NCBI RefSeq assembly: GCF_000426065.1
Contig: NZ_AUEQ01000006.1
Coordinates: 434,001-498,000 of the forward strand
Direction of reading: 5' to 3'
DNA: 64,000 nt
Source: Mycobacterium sp. URHD0025
Lineage (GTDB): Bacteria; Actinomycetota; Actinomycetes; Mycobacteriales; Mycobacteriaceae
The position numbers and the translations under genes were made by a program. This document shows positions 38,225-47,125 of the stretch, piece after piece. Below the pieces are notes generated by a model, which did not search any database, was not told the DNA's origin, and saw only the letters and a list, made by a program, of their open reading frames with translations. The first letter of the stretch is position 1. Each line of letters starts with the position of its first letter.

Positions 38225-38464
38225 TTGCGTGCGCTTCGATGCCCACGGAATCAGTCGTAGATGCCGGTTTTGGCCACGGTAAACGTTGCCTTCAGTGCTG
38301 ATCGACATCGAAAGCACGTCTGTGTGACTCATCCCACAACATGTTGAAAATGTGATCGAAGCCTTGCGGGGGCCGTCTGAGCGGACATAGAGTTCGGTAC
38401 CAGCGAACAAAGTGTTCGCTGATCGCAATCATCTTGCTCTTTTGAGGCGAACGGATATTTCGAT
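38225..38464. promoter_or_regulatory. Regulatory gap before the XRE-cupin gene with two palindromes
   Basis: No gene is visible in these 240 bases. They carry CAACATGTTG (38337-38346), a perfect 10-bp palindrome, and CAGCGAAC-AAAGT-GTTCGCTG (38401-38421), with perfect eight-base arms. Both are plausible operators for the XRE-cupin protein encoded immediately downstream, and a promoter for the transport genes is expected here. Confidence 0.55.
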
Positions 38465-39055
38465 ATGAGTGCGACCGTCGAGCCCGATCCCGCCGAGGCG
38501 GCAGACACCGTGGTCGGCGGCAGGATCCGGCAGTTTCGAGGTGCGCGGAAGATGTCCCTTCGGCAGTTGGCCGACCGGGCGGGAATCTCGGCGGGCTTCC
38601 TCAGCCAGGTGGAGCGCGGCCAGGTCAACGCGAGCGTCGGAACGCTGCGCCGCCTGGCGCAGGCGCTGGGCATCTCGCTGCCCGACCTGTTCACCGACGA
38701 CGAGGTCACCGACGTCCGCATCCTGCGCAAGGCCGCTCGGCCGACCATCGAGGTATCCGAGCTGAGCTCGAAATACCTTCTGTCGCAGAAGCCTTTGCGA
38801 AATCTCGAGGTGTACGCGGGTGAGCTGTCGCCCGGGTCGAGCGCGGGCGAGGCCTATGTGCACGGGGACGCGCAGGAGATCCTGATCGTCATCGCCGGAA
38901 CTCCGACGCTCGAACTCGACGGCGAGCGTTACGTGCTCGAGCCGGGTGACAGCGCCGAGTACCGCACGTCCATGCCGCACACCGTCCACAACTTGAGCGA
39001 CGCAGCGGTCGAGCTCATCTGGATCGTCAGCCCCCCGACCGACTGGCCGACCTGA
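38465..39055 (+). CDS. XRE-family regulator with cupin domain (PuuR-like)
   Basis: A 196-residue regulator: an N-terminal lambda-repressor-type helix-turn-helix (RGARKMSLRQLADRAGISAG, then FLSQVERGQVNASVGTLRRL) and a C-terminal cupin (EILIVIAGTPTLELDGERYV, LEPGDSAEYRTSMPHTVHNL). This architecture matches PuuR, the putrescine-pathway repressor of E. coli. It lies inside the polyamine gene set, 39 bases before the binding-protein gene, so control of that cluster by a polyamine ligand is likely. ATG 38465. Confidence 0.9.
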   Translation: MSATVEPDPAEAADTVVGGRIRQFRGARKMSLRQLADRAGISAGFLSQVERGQVNASVGTLRRLAQALGISLPDLFTDDEVTDVRILRKAARPTIEVSELSSKYLLSQKPLRNLEVYAGELSPGSSAGEAYVHGDAQEILIVIAGTPTLELDGERYVLEPGDSAEYRTSMPHTVHNLSDAAVELIWIVSPPTDWPT

Positions 39056-39094
39056 CCGGTCTACAGCCGCGAAAACCCTAAGGAGAGATCCCCC

Positions 39095-40219
39095 ATGAAG
39101 ATGTCACCTGTTGCCCGCAGTGTGCCCGCGTTGATCGTCGCAGGCGTCCTGCTCGCCACGGCGTGTACGCCGGCAGGCCCCGGCCAATCGGCCGATGTCG
39201 ATCTCGGCAGCGGGCCGCCGCAGGCCGGCACGGTCAAGGAAGGGGCGCTCAAGGGCACCACCATGACGTTCGTGTCCTACGGCGGCATCTTCCAGGACGG
39301 CCAGGCGAAGGCGGCCATCGAACCGTTCGCCGCGCAGTCCGGCGCAAAGGTGTTGCAGGACGGGCCTACTGAGAACTCGAAGATCAAAGCTCAGGTCGAC
39401 TCCAAGAATGTGACCTGGGACGTGGTCGACAGCACCAACGTGTTCACGGCCAAGAATTGCGGCACGCTCTTCATGCCGCTCGATACCAGCATCGTCGATA
39501 TCAGCAAGCTGCCGGCGGGCACCAAGACCGACGATTGTTCTGTTCCGGCAATGGGATACGGCCTGATCGTGGTGTACAACACCGAGAAGTACGGGGCGAA
39601 TCCGCCGAAGACCTGGGCCGATTTCTACGACACCGCGAAGTTCCCCGGTAAGCGGGCGATCGAAGGCGTTCCGGGTGAGCTCGATCCCGGTGTTCCCGAA
39701 GGCGCGCTACTGGCCGACGGTGTCGCACCCGACGCGGTCTACCCGATCGATCTCGACCGTGCCCTCAAGAAGATGGACAGCATCCGCAAGGACACGATCT
39801 TCTGGACCACCGGCGCTCAGTCTCAACAGCTCATCGAATCCGGCCAGGTCGACATGGCACTGGTGTGGAGCGGTCGCGCCTATTCGGCCGTCAAGAACGG
39901 GGCGCCGTTCGCTCCGATGTGGACCCAGTGGATGCCGGAGGCCGACACGATCGCGGTGCCGGTCGGTGCCAAGAATCCCAAGGCCTCCATGGCATTCATC
40001 AACTTCTACCTCGGCGCGCAGCAGCAGGCCAAGCTTGCCGAGCTGACGTCCTACAGCCCGATCAACGTGGATGCCAAGCCGCAACTCGATGATCTCGCCA
40101 AGTCCTACCTGACCACCACGCCGGATCGGGAAAAGGACAAGTTCCCCCTCGACCTGAGCTACTGGGCCGAACACCAGGAGGAAATCGCCAACAAGTACAC
40201 GGCCTGGCTCGCGGGCTAG
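39095..40219 (+). CDS. Polyamine-type ABC transporter substrate-binding lipoprotein
   Basis: A 374-residue PotD/PotF-type periplasmic binding protein. The signal VPALIVAGVLLATAC ends in a lipobox-like site, so it is probably a lipoprotein. Typical segments are TFVSYGGIFQDGQAKAAIEP, WDVVDSTNVFTAKNCGTLF, DDCSVPAMGYGLIVVYNTEK and LVWSGRAYSAVKNGAPF. AAGGAGAGA precedes ATG 39095. It delivers putrescine, spermidine or a related compound to the permeases encoded next. Confidence 0.9.
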   Translation: MKMSPVARSVPALIVAGVLLATACTPAGPGQSADVDLGSGPPQAGTVKEGALKGTTMTFVSYGGIFQDGQAKAAIEPFAAQSGAKVLQDGPTENSKIKAQVDSKNVTWDVVDSTNVFTAKNCGTLFMPLDTSIVDISKLPAGTKTDDCSVPAMGYGLIVVYNTEKYGANPPKTWADFYDTAKFPGKRAIEGVPGELDPGVPEGALLADGVAPDAVYPIDLDRALKKMDSIRKDTIFWTTGAQSQQLIESGQVDMALVWSGRAYSAVKNGAPFAPMWTQWMPEADTIAVPVGAKNPKASMAFINFYLGAQQQAKLAELTSYSPINVDAKPQLDDLAKSYLTTTPDREKDKFPLDLSYWAEHQEEIANKYTAWLAG

Positions 40220-40232
40220 GAGGTTTCGTCGC

Positions 40233-41120
40233 ATGTCGATGGTCGATGTTCTGGCGGGCGGTGCGCCGCCGAAGACCCAGGCAACCCCCACGACCCCACG
40301 TCGGACGCTGGGCGACATCGGTTTGTTGCTGCCGTCGATCCTGCTCGTGGTCGGGGTCTTCGGGCTACCGCTGGCCATCATGTTGTGGCAGGCGTTCAGC
40401 GACCCGGAACTCGGCTTCGGCAATTTCGCCTGGTACCTGGGCGATTCCGTTCAGCGCAGCGTCCTGCTGCGCACGTTCACCACGGGCCTCGAGGTCACCG
40501 TCATCTGCCTGGTCCTCGGTTATCCGTACGCCTATGCGATGGTCGCGTTCGGGCCGGCCGTGCGCGTCGCGCTGACCCTGATCGTGCTGGTTCCGTTCTG
40601 GACCAGCCTGATGGTGCGGACGTTCGCCTGGGTGATCCTGCTGGAGGACGGCGGACCGGTGCAGACCCTGCTGTCGTTCGTCGGGTTGGGTGGTGTGCCC
40701 TTGCTGCGTACCAACTTGGGTGTGGTGATCGGTATGAGCCAGATCCTGTTGCCGTTCATGGTGTTGCCGCTGTATGCGGTGATGTCGGGTATCGACCGGA
40801 GGCTCGTGCTCGCCTCGTCGAGTCTCGGTGCCCGGCCGGTCATCTCGTTCGTCAGGATCTGGGTCCCGTTGTCACTGCCCGGTGTCGGCGCCGGTTGCTT
40901 GATGGTCTTCATCAGCAGCCTCGGCTTCTACGTCACACCCGCTCTGCTCGGTGCTCCGGATGACGCCCTGATCAGTCAGCAGATCTACGTCCAGGTGACC
41001 AGCCTGCTGGCCTGGGGCAAGGGAGGCGCGATGGGCGTGGTTCTGCTGCTCGTCACATTCTTGGTGCTCGCCGCGCTGTTGTACCTGCTGCGCCGAAACC
41101 GGAAGGAGCGCACGGCATGA
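40233..41120 (+). CDS. ABC permease, PotB-like
   Basis: A 295-residue permease with six membrane segments (IGLLLPSILLVVGVFGLPLA first) and the EAA-type coupling loop around SSSLGARPVISFVRIWVPLS. Matches PotB/PotH subunits of polyamine transporters. AGGAGG lies 10 bases before ATG 40233; its stop overlaps the next permease start by four bases (ATGA). Confidence 0.92.
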   Translation: MSMVDVLAGGAPPKTQATPTTPRRTLGDIGLLLPSILLVVGVFGLPLAIMLWQAFSDPELGFGNFAWYLGDSVQRSVLLRTFTTGLEVTVICLVLGYPYAYAMVAFGPAVRVALTLIVLVPFWTSLMVRTFAWVILLEDGGPVQTLLSFVGLGGVPLLRTNLGVVIGMSQILLPFMVLPLYAVMSGIDRRLVLASSSLGARPVISFVRIWVPLSLPGVGAGCLMVFISSLGFYVTPALLGAPDDALISQQIYVQVTSLLAWGKGGAMGVVLLLVTFLVLAALLYLLRRNRKERTA

Positions 41121-41917
41121 CACGGTACGCAAAGACGTTCTGGAACGTCCTGCTCGGGTTGTTCTGTGCCGGGGTGGGGTTGTGGCTGGTGGCACCGTCG
41201 CTGATCGTGGTGCCGCTGAGCTTCACCGATCGACCGTCGTTCGCATTCCCGCCCAGCGGATGGTCGACGCGTTGGTACCACACGTTCTTCGAAGACCCTG
41301 CGTGGATCGCGGCCCTGAAGGCAAGCCTGGAAGTCGGCATTCTGGTAGCGGTCTTCGCCACGCTGTTGGGCACTGCCGCGGCGGTGGCGCTCAGCCGCAC
41401 CGGGCTGGCCGGTCGGCAGGGGATACGGGCATTCCTGTTGGCTCCCATGGTGGTTCCGGTGATCGTGGTCGCCGTCGGCCTCTACGCGCTGTTCCTGAGG
41501 CTGAACCTGCTCGGGACGCTGTTCGGGTTTGTCGTCGCACACACCATGTTGGCGCTGCCGTTCGTCATCGTGCCGGTGATGGCCAGCCTGCAGGGATTCG
41601 ACCGCCGTCTGGAGGATGCCGCCGCGATCTGCGGCGCCGGCCGCTGGACCACGTTCCGCACGGTGACGCTGCCGCTGGTGGCACCCGGTGTGCTCTCGGG
41701 CGCACTCTTCGCGTTCGCGACGAGTTTCGACGAGGTCGTCCTGTCGCTGTTCATCCAGAACCCTTACCTGCAGACGCTTCCGGTGAAGATGTACGCCTCG
41801 GTCACGCGTGACACCGATCCCACGATCGCTGCGGCCGCCACTCTCATCCTCGCCCTCACGACCTGTCTGACTGTCGTTGCGGGCATCTATTCGCGCAGGA
41901 GGAACCGTGTCCACTGA
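41117..41917 (+). CDS. ABC permease, PotC-like
   Basis: A 266-residue permease with six membrane segments. It has the family sequence LSFTDRPSFAFPPSGWSTRW in the first external loop and the coupling loop DAAAICGAGRWTTFRTVTLP. PotC/PotI type. The ATG overlaps the PotB-like stop, and its end overlaps the ATPase start by 11 bases. Confidence 0.92.
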   Translation: MTRYAKTFWNVLLGLFCAGVGLWLVAPSLIVVPLSFTDRPSFAFPPSGWSTRWYHTFFEDPAWIAALKASLEVGILVAVFATLLGTAAAVALSRTGLAGRQGIRAFLLAPMVVPVIVVAVGLYALFLRLNLLGTLFGFVVAHTMLALPFVIVPVMASLQGFDRRLEDAAAICGAGRWTTFRTVTLPLVAPGVLSGALFAFATSFDEVVLSLFIQNPYLQTLPVKMYASVTRDTDPTIAAAATLILALTTCLTVVAGIYSRRRNRVH

Positions 41918-43001
41918 CAACACTCCGCACGGTGCGTCGATCACCTTGCGGCGCCTGACCAAGAGCTACGGGTCCGAAAAGGCCGTCGATGCCATCGACC
42001 TCGACGCGCGGCCGGGTGAATTCCTCACCCTGCTCGGCCCCAGCGGCTCGGGTAAGACCACGACGCTGAACATGATCGCCGGATTCACCGACGTCACCGA
42101 AGGCGAGCTGTTGATCGACGGCCGGCCGGTTGCCGACCTTCCGCCGCACCGCCGCAACATCGGCATGGTGTTCCAGCACTATGCGCTGTTCCCACACATG
42201 ACGGTGATCGACAACGTCGAATATCCACTGCGCCAGCGCAAGATGCCCAAGGACCAGCGCCGCGAGAAGGTGGCCGCTGCCCTGCGGACGGTCGGCCTCG
42301 ACGGCTACGGCAAGCGGATGCCCAAGGAACTGTCCGGAGGCCAGCAACAGCGCGTCGCCTTCGCCAGGGCCATGGTGTACGAACCGCGAGTCCTTCTCAT
42401 GGACGAGCCGCTCGGTGCGCTGGACAAGAAACTGCGTGATTCGCTGCAACTCGAGATCAAGCGTATTCACGGCGAACTCGGCACCACGTTCGTCTATGTC
42501 ACACACGACCAGGACGAGGCCCTGGTGCTGTCGGACCGCATCGCGGTGTTCAACAAGGCGCGCATCGAACAGATCGGTTCGCCCACTGAGCTTTACGAGC
42601 ACCCCAAGAGCATCTTCGTGGCCCGGTTCCTCGGCGAGTCGTCGCTGTTCCACGGCAAGCTCGAGGACGGGCGCGCCGTGAATGCGTATGGACGCCGGAT
42701 CGTGGCAGGCCGGGGCGACTCGACGGGGGGAGACTCGGTGGCCGTCGTGGTGCGACCGGAACGCCTTCGCATCCTCACCGGTGAGGCCGAGCCCGACGTC
42801 GTCAACGCGGTGCCGGGCACCGTGATCCAGGAGATCTACCTCGGCAACTCGCGCAAGGTCGAGGTCAGCCTGCCCGACGGCACCACCGCGCTGGTCCGCG
42901 AAAGCGCCGACAGCATCACGCCGACCACGGCGGGGCAAAAGATCTGGCTGACGTTCGATCCCGATGTCGCCACCATCCTGCCTGCCGAAACCTCCCACTG
43001 A
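41907..43001 (+). CDS. ABC transporter ATPase, PotA-like
   Basis: A 364-residue PotA-type ATPase with C-terminal TOBE domain. Walker A is GPSGSGKTT, the signature LSGGQQQR, Walker B VLLMDEPLGALD; the H-loop is in VYVTHDQDEAL. The C-terminal third (VVVRPERLRILTGEAEPD and on) is the regulatory TOBE region. GTG 41907 has CAGGAGGAACC upstream; the frame extends to 41877 but that segment lies inside the permease. Powers the polyamine importer. Confidence 0.93.
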   Translation: MSTDNTPHGASITLRRLTKSYGSEKAVDAIDLDARPGEFLTLLGPSGSGKTTTLNMIAGFTDVTEGELLIDGRPVADLPPHRRNIGMVFQHYALFPHMTVIDNVEYPLRQRKMPKDQRREKVAAALRTVGLDGYGKRMPKELSGGQQQRVAFARAMVYEPRVLLMDEPLGALDKKLRDSLQLEIKRIHGELGTTFVYVTHDQDEALVLSDRIAVFNKARIEQIGSPTELYEHPKSIFVARFLGESSLFHGKLEDGRAVNAYGRRIVAGRGDSTGGDSVAVVVRPERLRILTGEAEPDVVNAVPGTVIQEIYLGNSRKVEVSLPDGTTALVRESADSITPTTAGQKIWLTFDPDVATILPAETSH

Positions 43002-43030
43002 TGAACAGCTACGAACACAGGAGAACCAAG

Positions 43031-44449
43031 ATGTCCCCCGACGGCCGGACGACCAGCGGTCTCGCCAATGACTTCGTGAACGGCAGCGTGTCGTTCTGGT
43101 ACCGCCAGGCGGGTTGGCCGGAATCGAGACCGCCACTGCCGGGGTCGCGCGATGCCGACATGTGCATCGTCGGCGCGGGCCTGACCGGATTGTGGGCTGC
43201 CTATTACCTCAAGAAGGAACAGCCTGATCTGCGAATTGTCATGTTGGAGAAGGAGTTCGCAGGGTTCGGTGCGTCGGGCCGCAACGGTGGCTGGCTCTCC
43301 GCCGAACTCGCCGGGTCGCGCGACGCCTATGCCTCCACGCACGGCCACGACGGCGTCGTCGCGCTCATGCGGGCCATGCGGGGCGCTGTCGACGAGGTCA
43401 TCGGTGTCGCGAACTCCGAAGGTATCGACGCTGACATCGTCAAGGACGGTGTGCTGCACGTGGCACGTAACCAGGCGCAGATGGGCAGGCTCCGCGAATC
43501 TTTGGAGTACGAGCGGAATTGGGGCGCGACGGACGACGACTTCAGGGTGCTCACCGGCGACGAATCGAATGCCCGGATCCGGGTGGAGAACGCCATGGGT
43601 GCGCTGTTCACTCCCCACTGCGCGCGGGTGCAGCCGGCCAAGCTGGTTGGTGGCCTGGCCCGCGTGGTGGAGGGCATGGGCGTGGACATCTACGAACAGA
43701 CGGAGGTGACCGACATCAAGGCGGGCCGCGCGATCACGGCTCGGGGCGATGTCCGGGCACCCGTGATCCTGCGGTGCCTTGAGGGTTTCACCGCGACCAT
43801 GCCGGGACAACGGCGGGCGTGGCTGCCGATGAACTCGTCGATGGTGGTCACCGAACCCCTTCCCGATTCGGTGCTGGAACAGGTCGGTTGGAAGGGCGCC
43901 GAGCTCCTCGGCGACTACGCGCACGGCTACATGTATGCCCAACGCACTGCGGACAATCGAATTGCCCTGGGCGGCAGGGGGATTCCTTACCGGTACGGTT
44001 CGGCACTCGACCATCGCGGTGCCACCCAGCAGTGGACCATCGACGCCCTGGGCGCGCTGGTTCGCGACATGTTCCCGGCGACCCGCGATGTGCCGATCGA
44101 GCATGCGTGGTGCGGTGTGCTCGGGGTTCCGCGCGACTGGACCGCGACCGTCGATTTCGATCGGGCCAGCGGGCTGGGCACCGCGGGCGGCTACGTCGGC
44201 AGTGGCCTGACCACCACCAACCTGGCTGGGCACACACTCGCCGATCTCGTGCTGAAGCGTGACACCGCGCTGACGCGATTGCCGTGGGTGGGGCGCCGCG
44301 TGCGCAAGTGGGAACCCGAGCCGCTGCGGTGGCTCGGCGTCCAGGCGATGTACGCGCTGTACCGCACCGCCGACCGTCGCGAATCCACCCGTGGCCTGAC
44401 CGGCACGAGTGGACTGGCCCGGGTGGCCAACAAGATCACGGGGCGCTGA
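43031..44449 (+). CDS. FAD-dependent oxidoreductase, PuuB-like
   Basis: A 472-residue DAO-superfamily flavoprotein: SVSFWYRQAGWPESRPPLPG then DADMCIVGAGLTGLWAAYYL (FAD Rossmann), GASGRNGGWLSAELAGSRD, and PRDWTATVDFDRASGLGTAG with GYVGSGLTTTNLAGHTLADL at the C-terminal FAD contact. It resembles gamma-glutamylputrescine oxidase PuuB and related amine oxidases. ATG 43031 has AGGAGAACC upstream, whereas ATG 43001 overlaps the potA stop without a ribosome site. No gamma-glutamylputrescine synthetase is nearby, so the true substrate may be a free amine. Confidence 0.86.
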   Translation: MSPDGRTTSGLANDFVNGSVSFWYRQAGWPESRPPLPGSRDADMCIVGAGLTGLWAAYYLKKEQPDLRIVMLEKEFAGFGASGRNGGWLSAELAGSRDAYASTHGHDGVVALMRAMRGAVDEVIGVANSEGIDADIVKDGVLHVARNQAQMGRLRESLEYERNWGATDDDFRVLTGDESNARIRVENAMGALFTPHCARVQPAKLVGGLARVVEGMGVDIYEQTEVTDIKAGRAITARGDVRAPVILRCLEGFTATMPGQRRAWLPMNSSMVVTEPLPDSVLEQVGWKGAELLGDYAHGYMYAQRTADNRIALGGRGIPYRYGSALDHRGATQQWTIDALGALVRDMFPATRDVPIEHAWCGVLGVPRDWTATVDFDRASGLGTAGGYVGSGLTTTNLAGHTLADLVLKRDTALTRLPWVGRRVRKWEPEPLRWLGVQAMYALYRTADRRESTRGLTGTSGLARVANKITGR

Positions 44450-44453
44450 CGCG

Positions 44454-44804
44454 ATGGAGACGAGTGTGAAGCTTCTTCAGGTGGACGCGGCCAAGGTCGA
44501 GATGCCCGAGCCGCAACCGAAACCGACGAGCCTCAGCGGCCAGCTGGAGTCCTCGCTCGGAGTCTGGGCCGATGCCGTCACCGACACCGGCGTGTGGGAG
44601 TGCGGCCCCGGCGAGTTCACCGCGGACCGGTCGGGCGCGACCGAGGTGTGCCACATCATCTCCGGCTCCGGCACGGTGGTCGGGGAGGACGGAACCGCGG
44701 CCGACATCGGGCCCGGCACCCTACTGGTCCTGCCACGGGGCTGGCGGGGGACCTGGTTCGTCAAGGAGTCGATCCGTAAGACTTATGTCATGGTCGGCGC
44801 CTGA
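44454..44804 (+). CDS. Small cupin protein (DUF861 type)
   Basis: A 116-residue single cupin barrel: VWECGPGEFTADRSGATEVC, HIISGSGTVVGEDGTAADIG and LLVLPRGWRGTWFVKESIRK, the DUF861 (ureidoglycolate-hydrolase-like or EutQ-like) pattern. Such cupins accompany amine-catabolism flavoproteins; role unknown. ATG 44454 starts four bases after the oxidase stop; GTG 44466 with GGAG upstream is the alternative. Last gene of the polyamine operon. Confidence 0.85.
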   Translation: METSVKLLQVDAAKVEMPEPQPKPTSLSGQLESSLGVWADAVTDTGVWECGPGEFTADRSGATEVCHIISGSGTVVGEDGTAADIGPGTLLVLPRGWRGTWFVKESIRKTYVMVGA

Positions 44805-44837
44805 CGGGCGTCGTCTGCCCGGCCCTAAACTGGGGCC

Positions 44838-45749
44838 ATGACCGCGAGCGCTCGGGTCGGCGAGTTCGAGGAGTTGCGGCCGCATCTGCTGGCCGTGGCC
44901 TACCGGTTGACCGGGACCTTCGCCGACGCCGAGGACATCGTCCAGGACGCATGGCTGCGGTGGGAAGCCAACCGCACGCAGATCGCTGACCTGCGGGCGT
45001 GGCTGACCACGGTGGTGAGCAGGTTGGGCCTGGACCGCTTGCGTTCCGCGGCGCACCGGCGCGAGTCCTATTACGGGGAATGGCTGCCGGAGCCCGTCGT
45101 CACCGGACTCGATGCGAACGACCCACTCAACGCGGTGGTGGCCGGGGAAGACGCCCGGTTCGCGGCGATGGTGGTGTTAGAGCGGCTCACCCCCGATCAG
45201 CGGGTGGCCTTCGTATTGCACGACGGGTTCGGCGTGCCGTTCACCGAGATCGCCAGTGTCCTCGGCGTCAGCGACGCCTCGGCCCGCCAGTTGGCCTCGC
45301 GCGCCCGCCGCGCCGTCGCCGACAATCCGCCGCCGTCCTCGCCCGACGATCTGCACAACCAGGTTGCCGGTGAGCTGATGGCCGCCCTGGCCACGGGGGA
45401 GCTCGACGCCGTCGTGCGGTTGTTGCATCCCGACGTCACGTTCACCGGCGATTCGAACCGTCGCGCCCCGACCGCTGCCCGGGTCATCCACGGGGCCGAC
45501 AAGGTGGCCCGGTTCATCCTCGGACTGTCCCAGCGTTACGGGCCGAATTGGTTGGCAGGCAGTCAGTTTGCTCTTGTCAACGGCCAGTTGGGCGTCTATA
45601 CGACGGGCGCGCCGGCGGGTGACGGCTATCCCGAGATGTCTCCCCGGGTCACCATCTTCACCGTCCGGGACGGAAAGGTCTGTGCGGTGTGGGACATCGC
45701 CAACCCCGACAAGTTCACCGGATCTCCGCTGAGAAGAGGTGCGCAGTGA
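44838..45749 (+). CDS. sigJ: ECF41-type sigma factor SigJ
   Basis: A 303-residue extracytoplasmic-function sigma factor with a fused SnoaL-like C-terminal domain, the ECF41 architecture (Rv3328c). Region 2 is AYRLTGTFADAEDIVQDAWL, region 4 LTPDQRVAFVLHDGFGVPFT and EIASVLGVSDASARQLASRA. The linker has the ECF41 motif WLPEP, and the C-terminal domain NPDKF, equivalent to the NPDKL motif. The usual DGGG-containing motif is not evident (TGDSNRRAPTAAR instead). The C-terminal domain controls activity in place of an anti-sigma factor. ATG 44838; the stop overlaps the next start as TGATG. Confidence 0.94.
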   Translation: MTASARVGEFEELRPHLLAVAYRLTGTFADAEDIVQDAWLRWEANRTQIADLRAWLTTVVSRLGLDRLRSAAHRRESYYGEWLPEPVVTGLDANDPLNAVVAGEDARFAAMVVLERLTPDQRVAFVLHDGFGVPFTEIASVLGVSDASARQLASRARRAVADNPPPSSPDDLHNQVAGELMAALATGELDAVVRLLHPDVTFTGDSNRRAPTAARVIHGADKVARFILGLSQRYGPNWLAGSQFALVNGQLGVYTTGAPAGDGYPEMSPRVTIFTVRDGKVCAVWDIANPDKFTGSPLRRGAQ

Positions 45750-46243
45750 TGCCGAACGAACCCGGATCGTTGGCCCAGACCTTCAGCCGAATGATGTTCC
45801 GCGGCATGGACAAGATGCGTCACCGCGATGCCTTCGACATCGGTGCGGCTACCGGCACGGATTTCGCCGGATTCCAGAACTGCCACCAGATCGTGCTGGT
45901 GACGTTCAAAAGATCCGGTGAGGCGATGCCAAGCCCGGTGAATCACGGCGTGGCAGACGGGAAGATCTACGTACGCACGGATCCGTCGACCGGGAAGGTC
46001 AAGCGCATCCGCAACAACCCGAATGTTCTTGTGGTGGCGAGCAATCTGCGCGGCAAGCCCACCGGCCCGGTGGTGGCCGGCGAGGCGCGCATCCTGCCGG
46101 AGGCGGAACACGCGCATGCCGATGCGGTGATCGCCGCCAACTGGAGTCCCCCCATGAAGCTGCTGGAGCGCAGCCTCGACTACGGCAGTCAACTGGCCGG
46201 GATACCAACGGCTTACATCGAGATCACGCCCACGGGGGCCTGA
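45749..46243 (+). CDS. PPOX-fold flavin/F420-dependent enzyme
   Basis: A 164-residue split-barrel protein of the pyridoxamine-phosphate-oxidase-like class: ILVTFKRSGEAMPSPV-like strand (IVLVTFKRSGEAMPSPVNHG), KIYVRTDPSTGKVKRIRNNP and VLVVASNLRGKPTGPVVAGE. Mycobacteria have many F420-dependent members. The ATG overlaps the sigJ stop, so it is a translationally coupled partner of the sigma factor, in line with redox enzymes next to ECF41 genes. Cofactor (FMN or F420) undecided. Confidence 0.82.
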   Translation: MPNEPGSLAQTFSRMMFRGMDKMRHRDAFDIGAATGTDFAGFQNCHQIVLVTFKRSGEAMPSPVNHGVADGKIYVRTDPSTGKVKRIRNNPNVLVVASNLRGKPTGPVVAGEARILPEAEHAHADAVIAANWSPPMKLLERSLDYGSQLAGIPTAYIEITPTGA

Positions 46244-46251
46244 CGCTTTCC

Positions 46252-46279
46252 GGCGTCACAAGACGGGCGTCACAAGACG
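46252..46279. repeat. 14-bp exact tandem duplication at a gene end
   Basis: GGCGTCACAAGACG occurs twice in tandem (46252-46265 and 46266-46279). The second copy encodes the last three residues and stop of the steroid-reductase-like gene, and the first lies beyond it, so the duplication left the protein unchanged. Simple replication slippage. Confidence 0.9.
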
Positions 46280-47061
46280 TAGGGGATCAACGCCTTACGG
46301 TCGGTGGGGTACTCGGGAAACTTGTCCTGATACCAGCTGTGGGTGCCCAGGGCCCGGGGAATCAGGTTGCCTGCGGTGATCAGCAGGATGGCGACTCCGG
46401 GCAGGGCCCAGGTCAGTAGAGCGAAGCCGGACCAGGCGATGATCTCGCCCAGATAGGCCGGGCTGGTGACGAACCGGAAGCCGCCACCGAACGGAATCCG
46501 GTACTCGGCAACACCGGGATTGTTCTTCTCCCGCAGGTTGCGCACGATCGATTCCGAGTTCACCAGCAGCGCGAATCCGCACAGGTAGATCACCAACCCG
46601 ATCAGGAATCGCGGGTCGGTCAACCAGGCGGTGGTGTACTGGCCGAAGAAGTCCTGGCTGAACAGGGTTCCGTTGAGGTAGCCGTGCATGGAGGTGACGA
46701 GCATGCCCATCACGATCACCGAGATGTTGAACGTGCCGCGCTTGCCCGGAACCTGGCGGATCGCGAGCGGGAAGAACCAACCGCGGTTGGCGTAGTGCAG
46801 CATCCAGATCCCGGCGAGCACCAGGGACGTCGGCTCGAACCGGTTCGGCCCGGCCAGGTAGCTGATCAAGAACACCACGGTCGCGGGGATCTCCATCAGC
46901 CACCAGCCGAGCTTCGGGTTGAGGTTCAAGCCGAGTTTCGTCGTCGAGAAGCGCCCGTAGGAACTCTGTGCGAAGAACCCGCCGATGATCACGAATGCGG
47001 CGAACGCGAAGGCCGCGGTCAGCACCGTGTCATAGAGCGTGTTGCCGGTGTACCAGTGCAT
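46270..47061 (-). CDS. 3-oxo-5-alpha-steroid 4-dehydrogenase-like membrane protein
   Basis: A 263-residue polytopic protein of the steroid 5-alpha-reductase family with about six membrane segments. The C-terminal signature FRFVTSPAYLGEIIAWSGFA, with GTHSWYQDKFPEYPTDRKAL, binds NADPH and the substrate in this family; earlier WWLMEIPATVVFLISYLAGP and LHYANRGWFFPLAIR also fit. Possible role in reduction of steroid ring A or a related isoprenoid. ATG 47061. Opposite strand to sigJ, followed upstream by the carboxymuconolactone-decarboxylase-like gene. Confidence 0.85.
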   Translation of the reverse strand: MHWYTGNTLYDTVLTAAFAFAAFVIIGGFFAQSSYGRFSTTKLGLNLNPKLGWWLMEIPATVVFLISYLAGPNRFEPTSLVLAGIWMLHYANRGWFFPLAIRQVPGKRGTFNISVIVMGMLVTSMHGYLNGTLFSQDFFGQYTTAWLTDPRFLIGLVIYLCGFALLVNSESIVRNLREKNNPGVAEYRIPFGGGFRFVTSPAYLGEIIAWSGFALLTWALPGVAILLITAGNLIPRALGTHSWYQDKFPEYPTDRKALIPYVL

Positions 47062-47125
47062 GGCTGTTCCTAGGGGAGCGGGCGGTTTCTGTAACGTGTT
47101 CTACCATCCCGCCCGGGCCGCCCGG

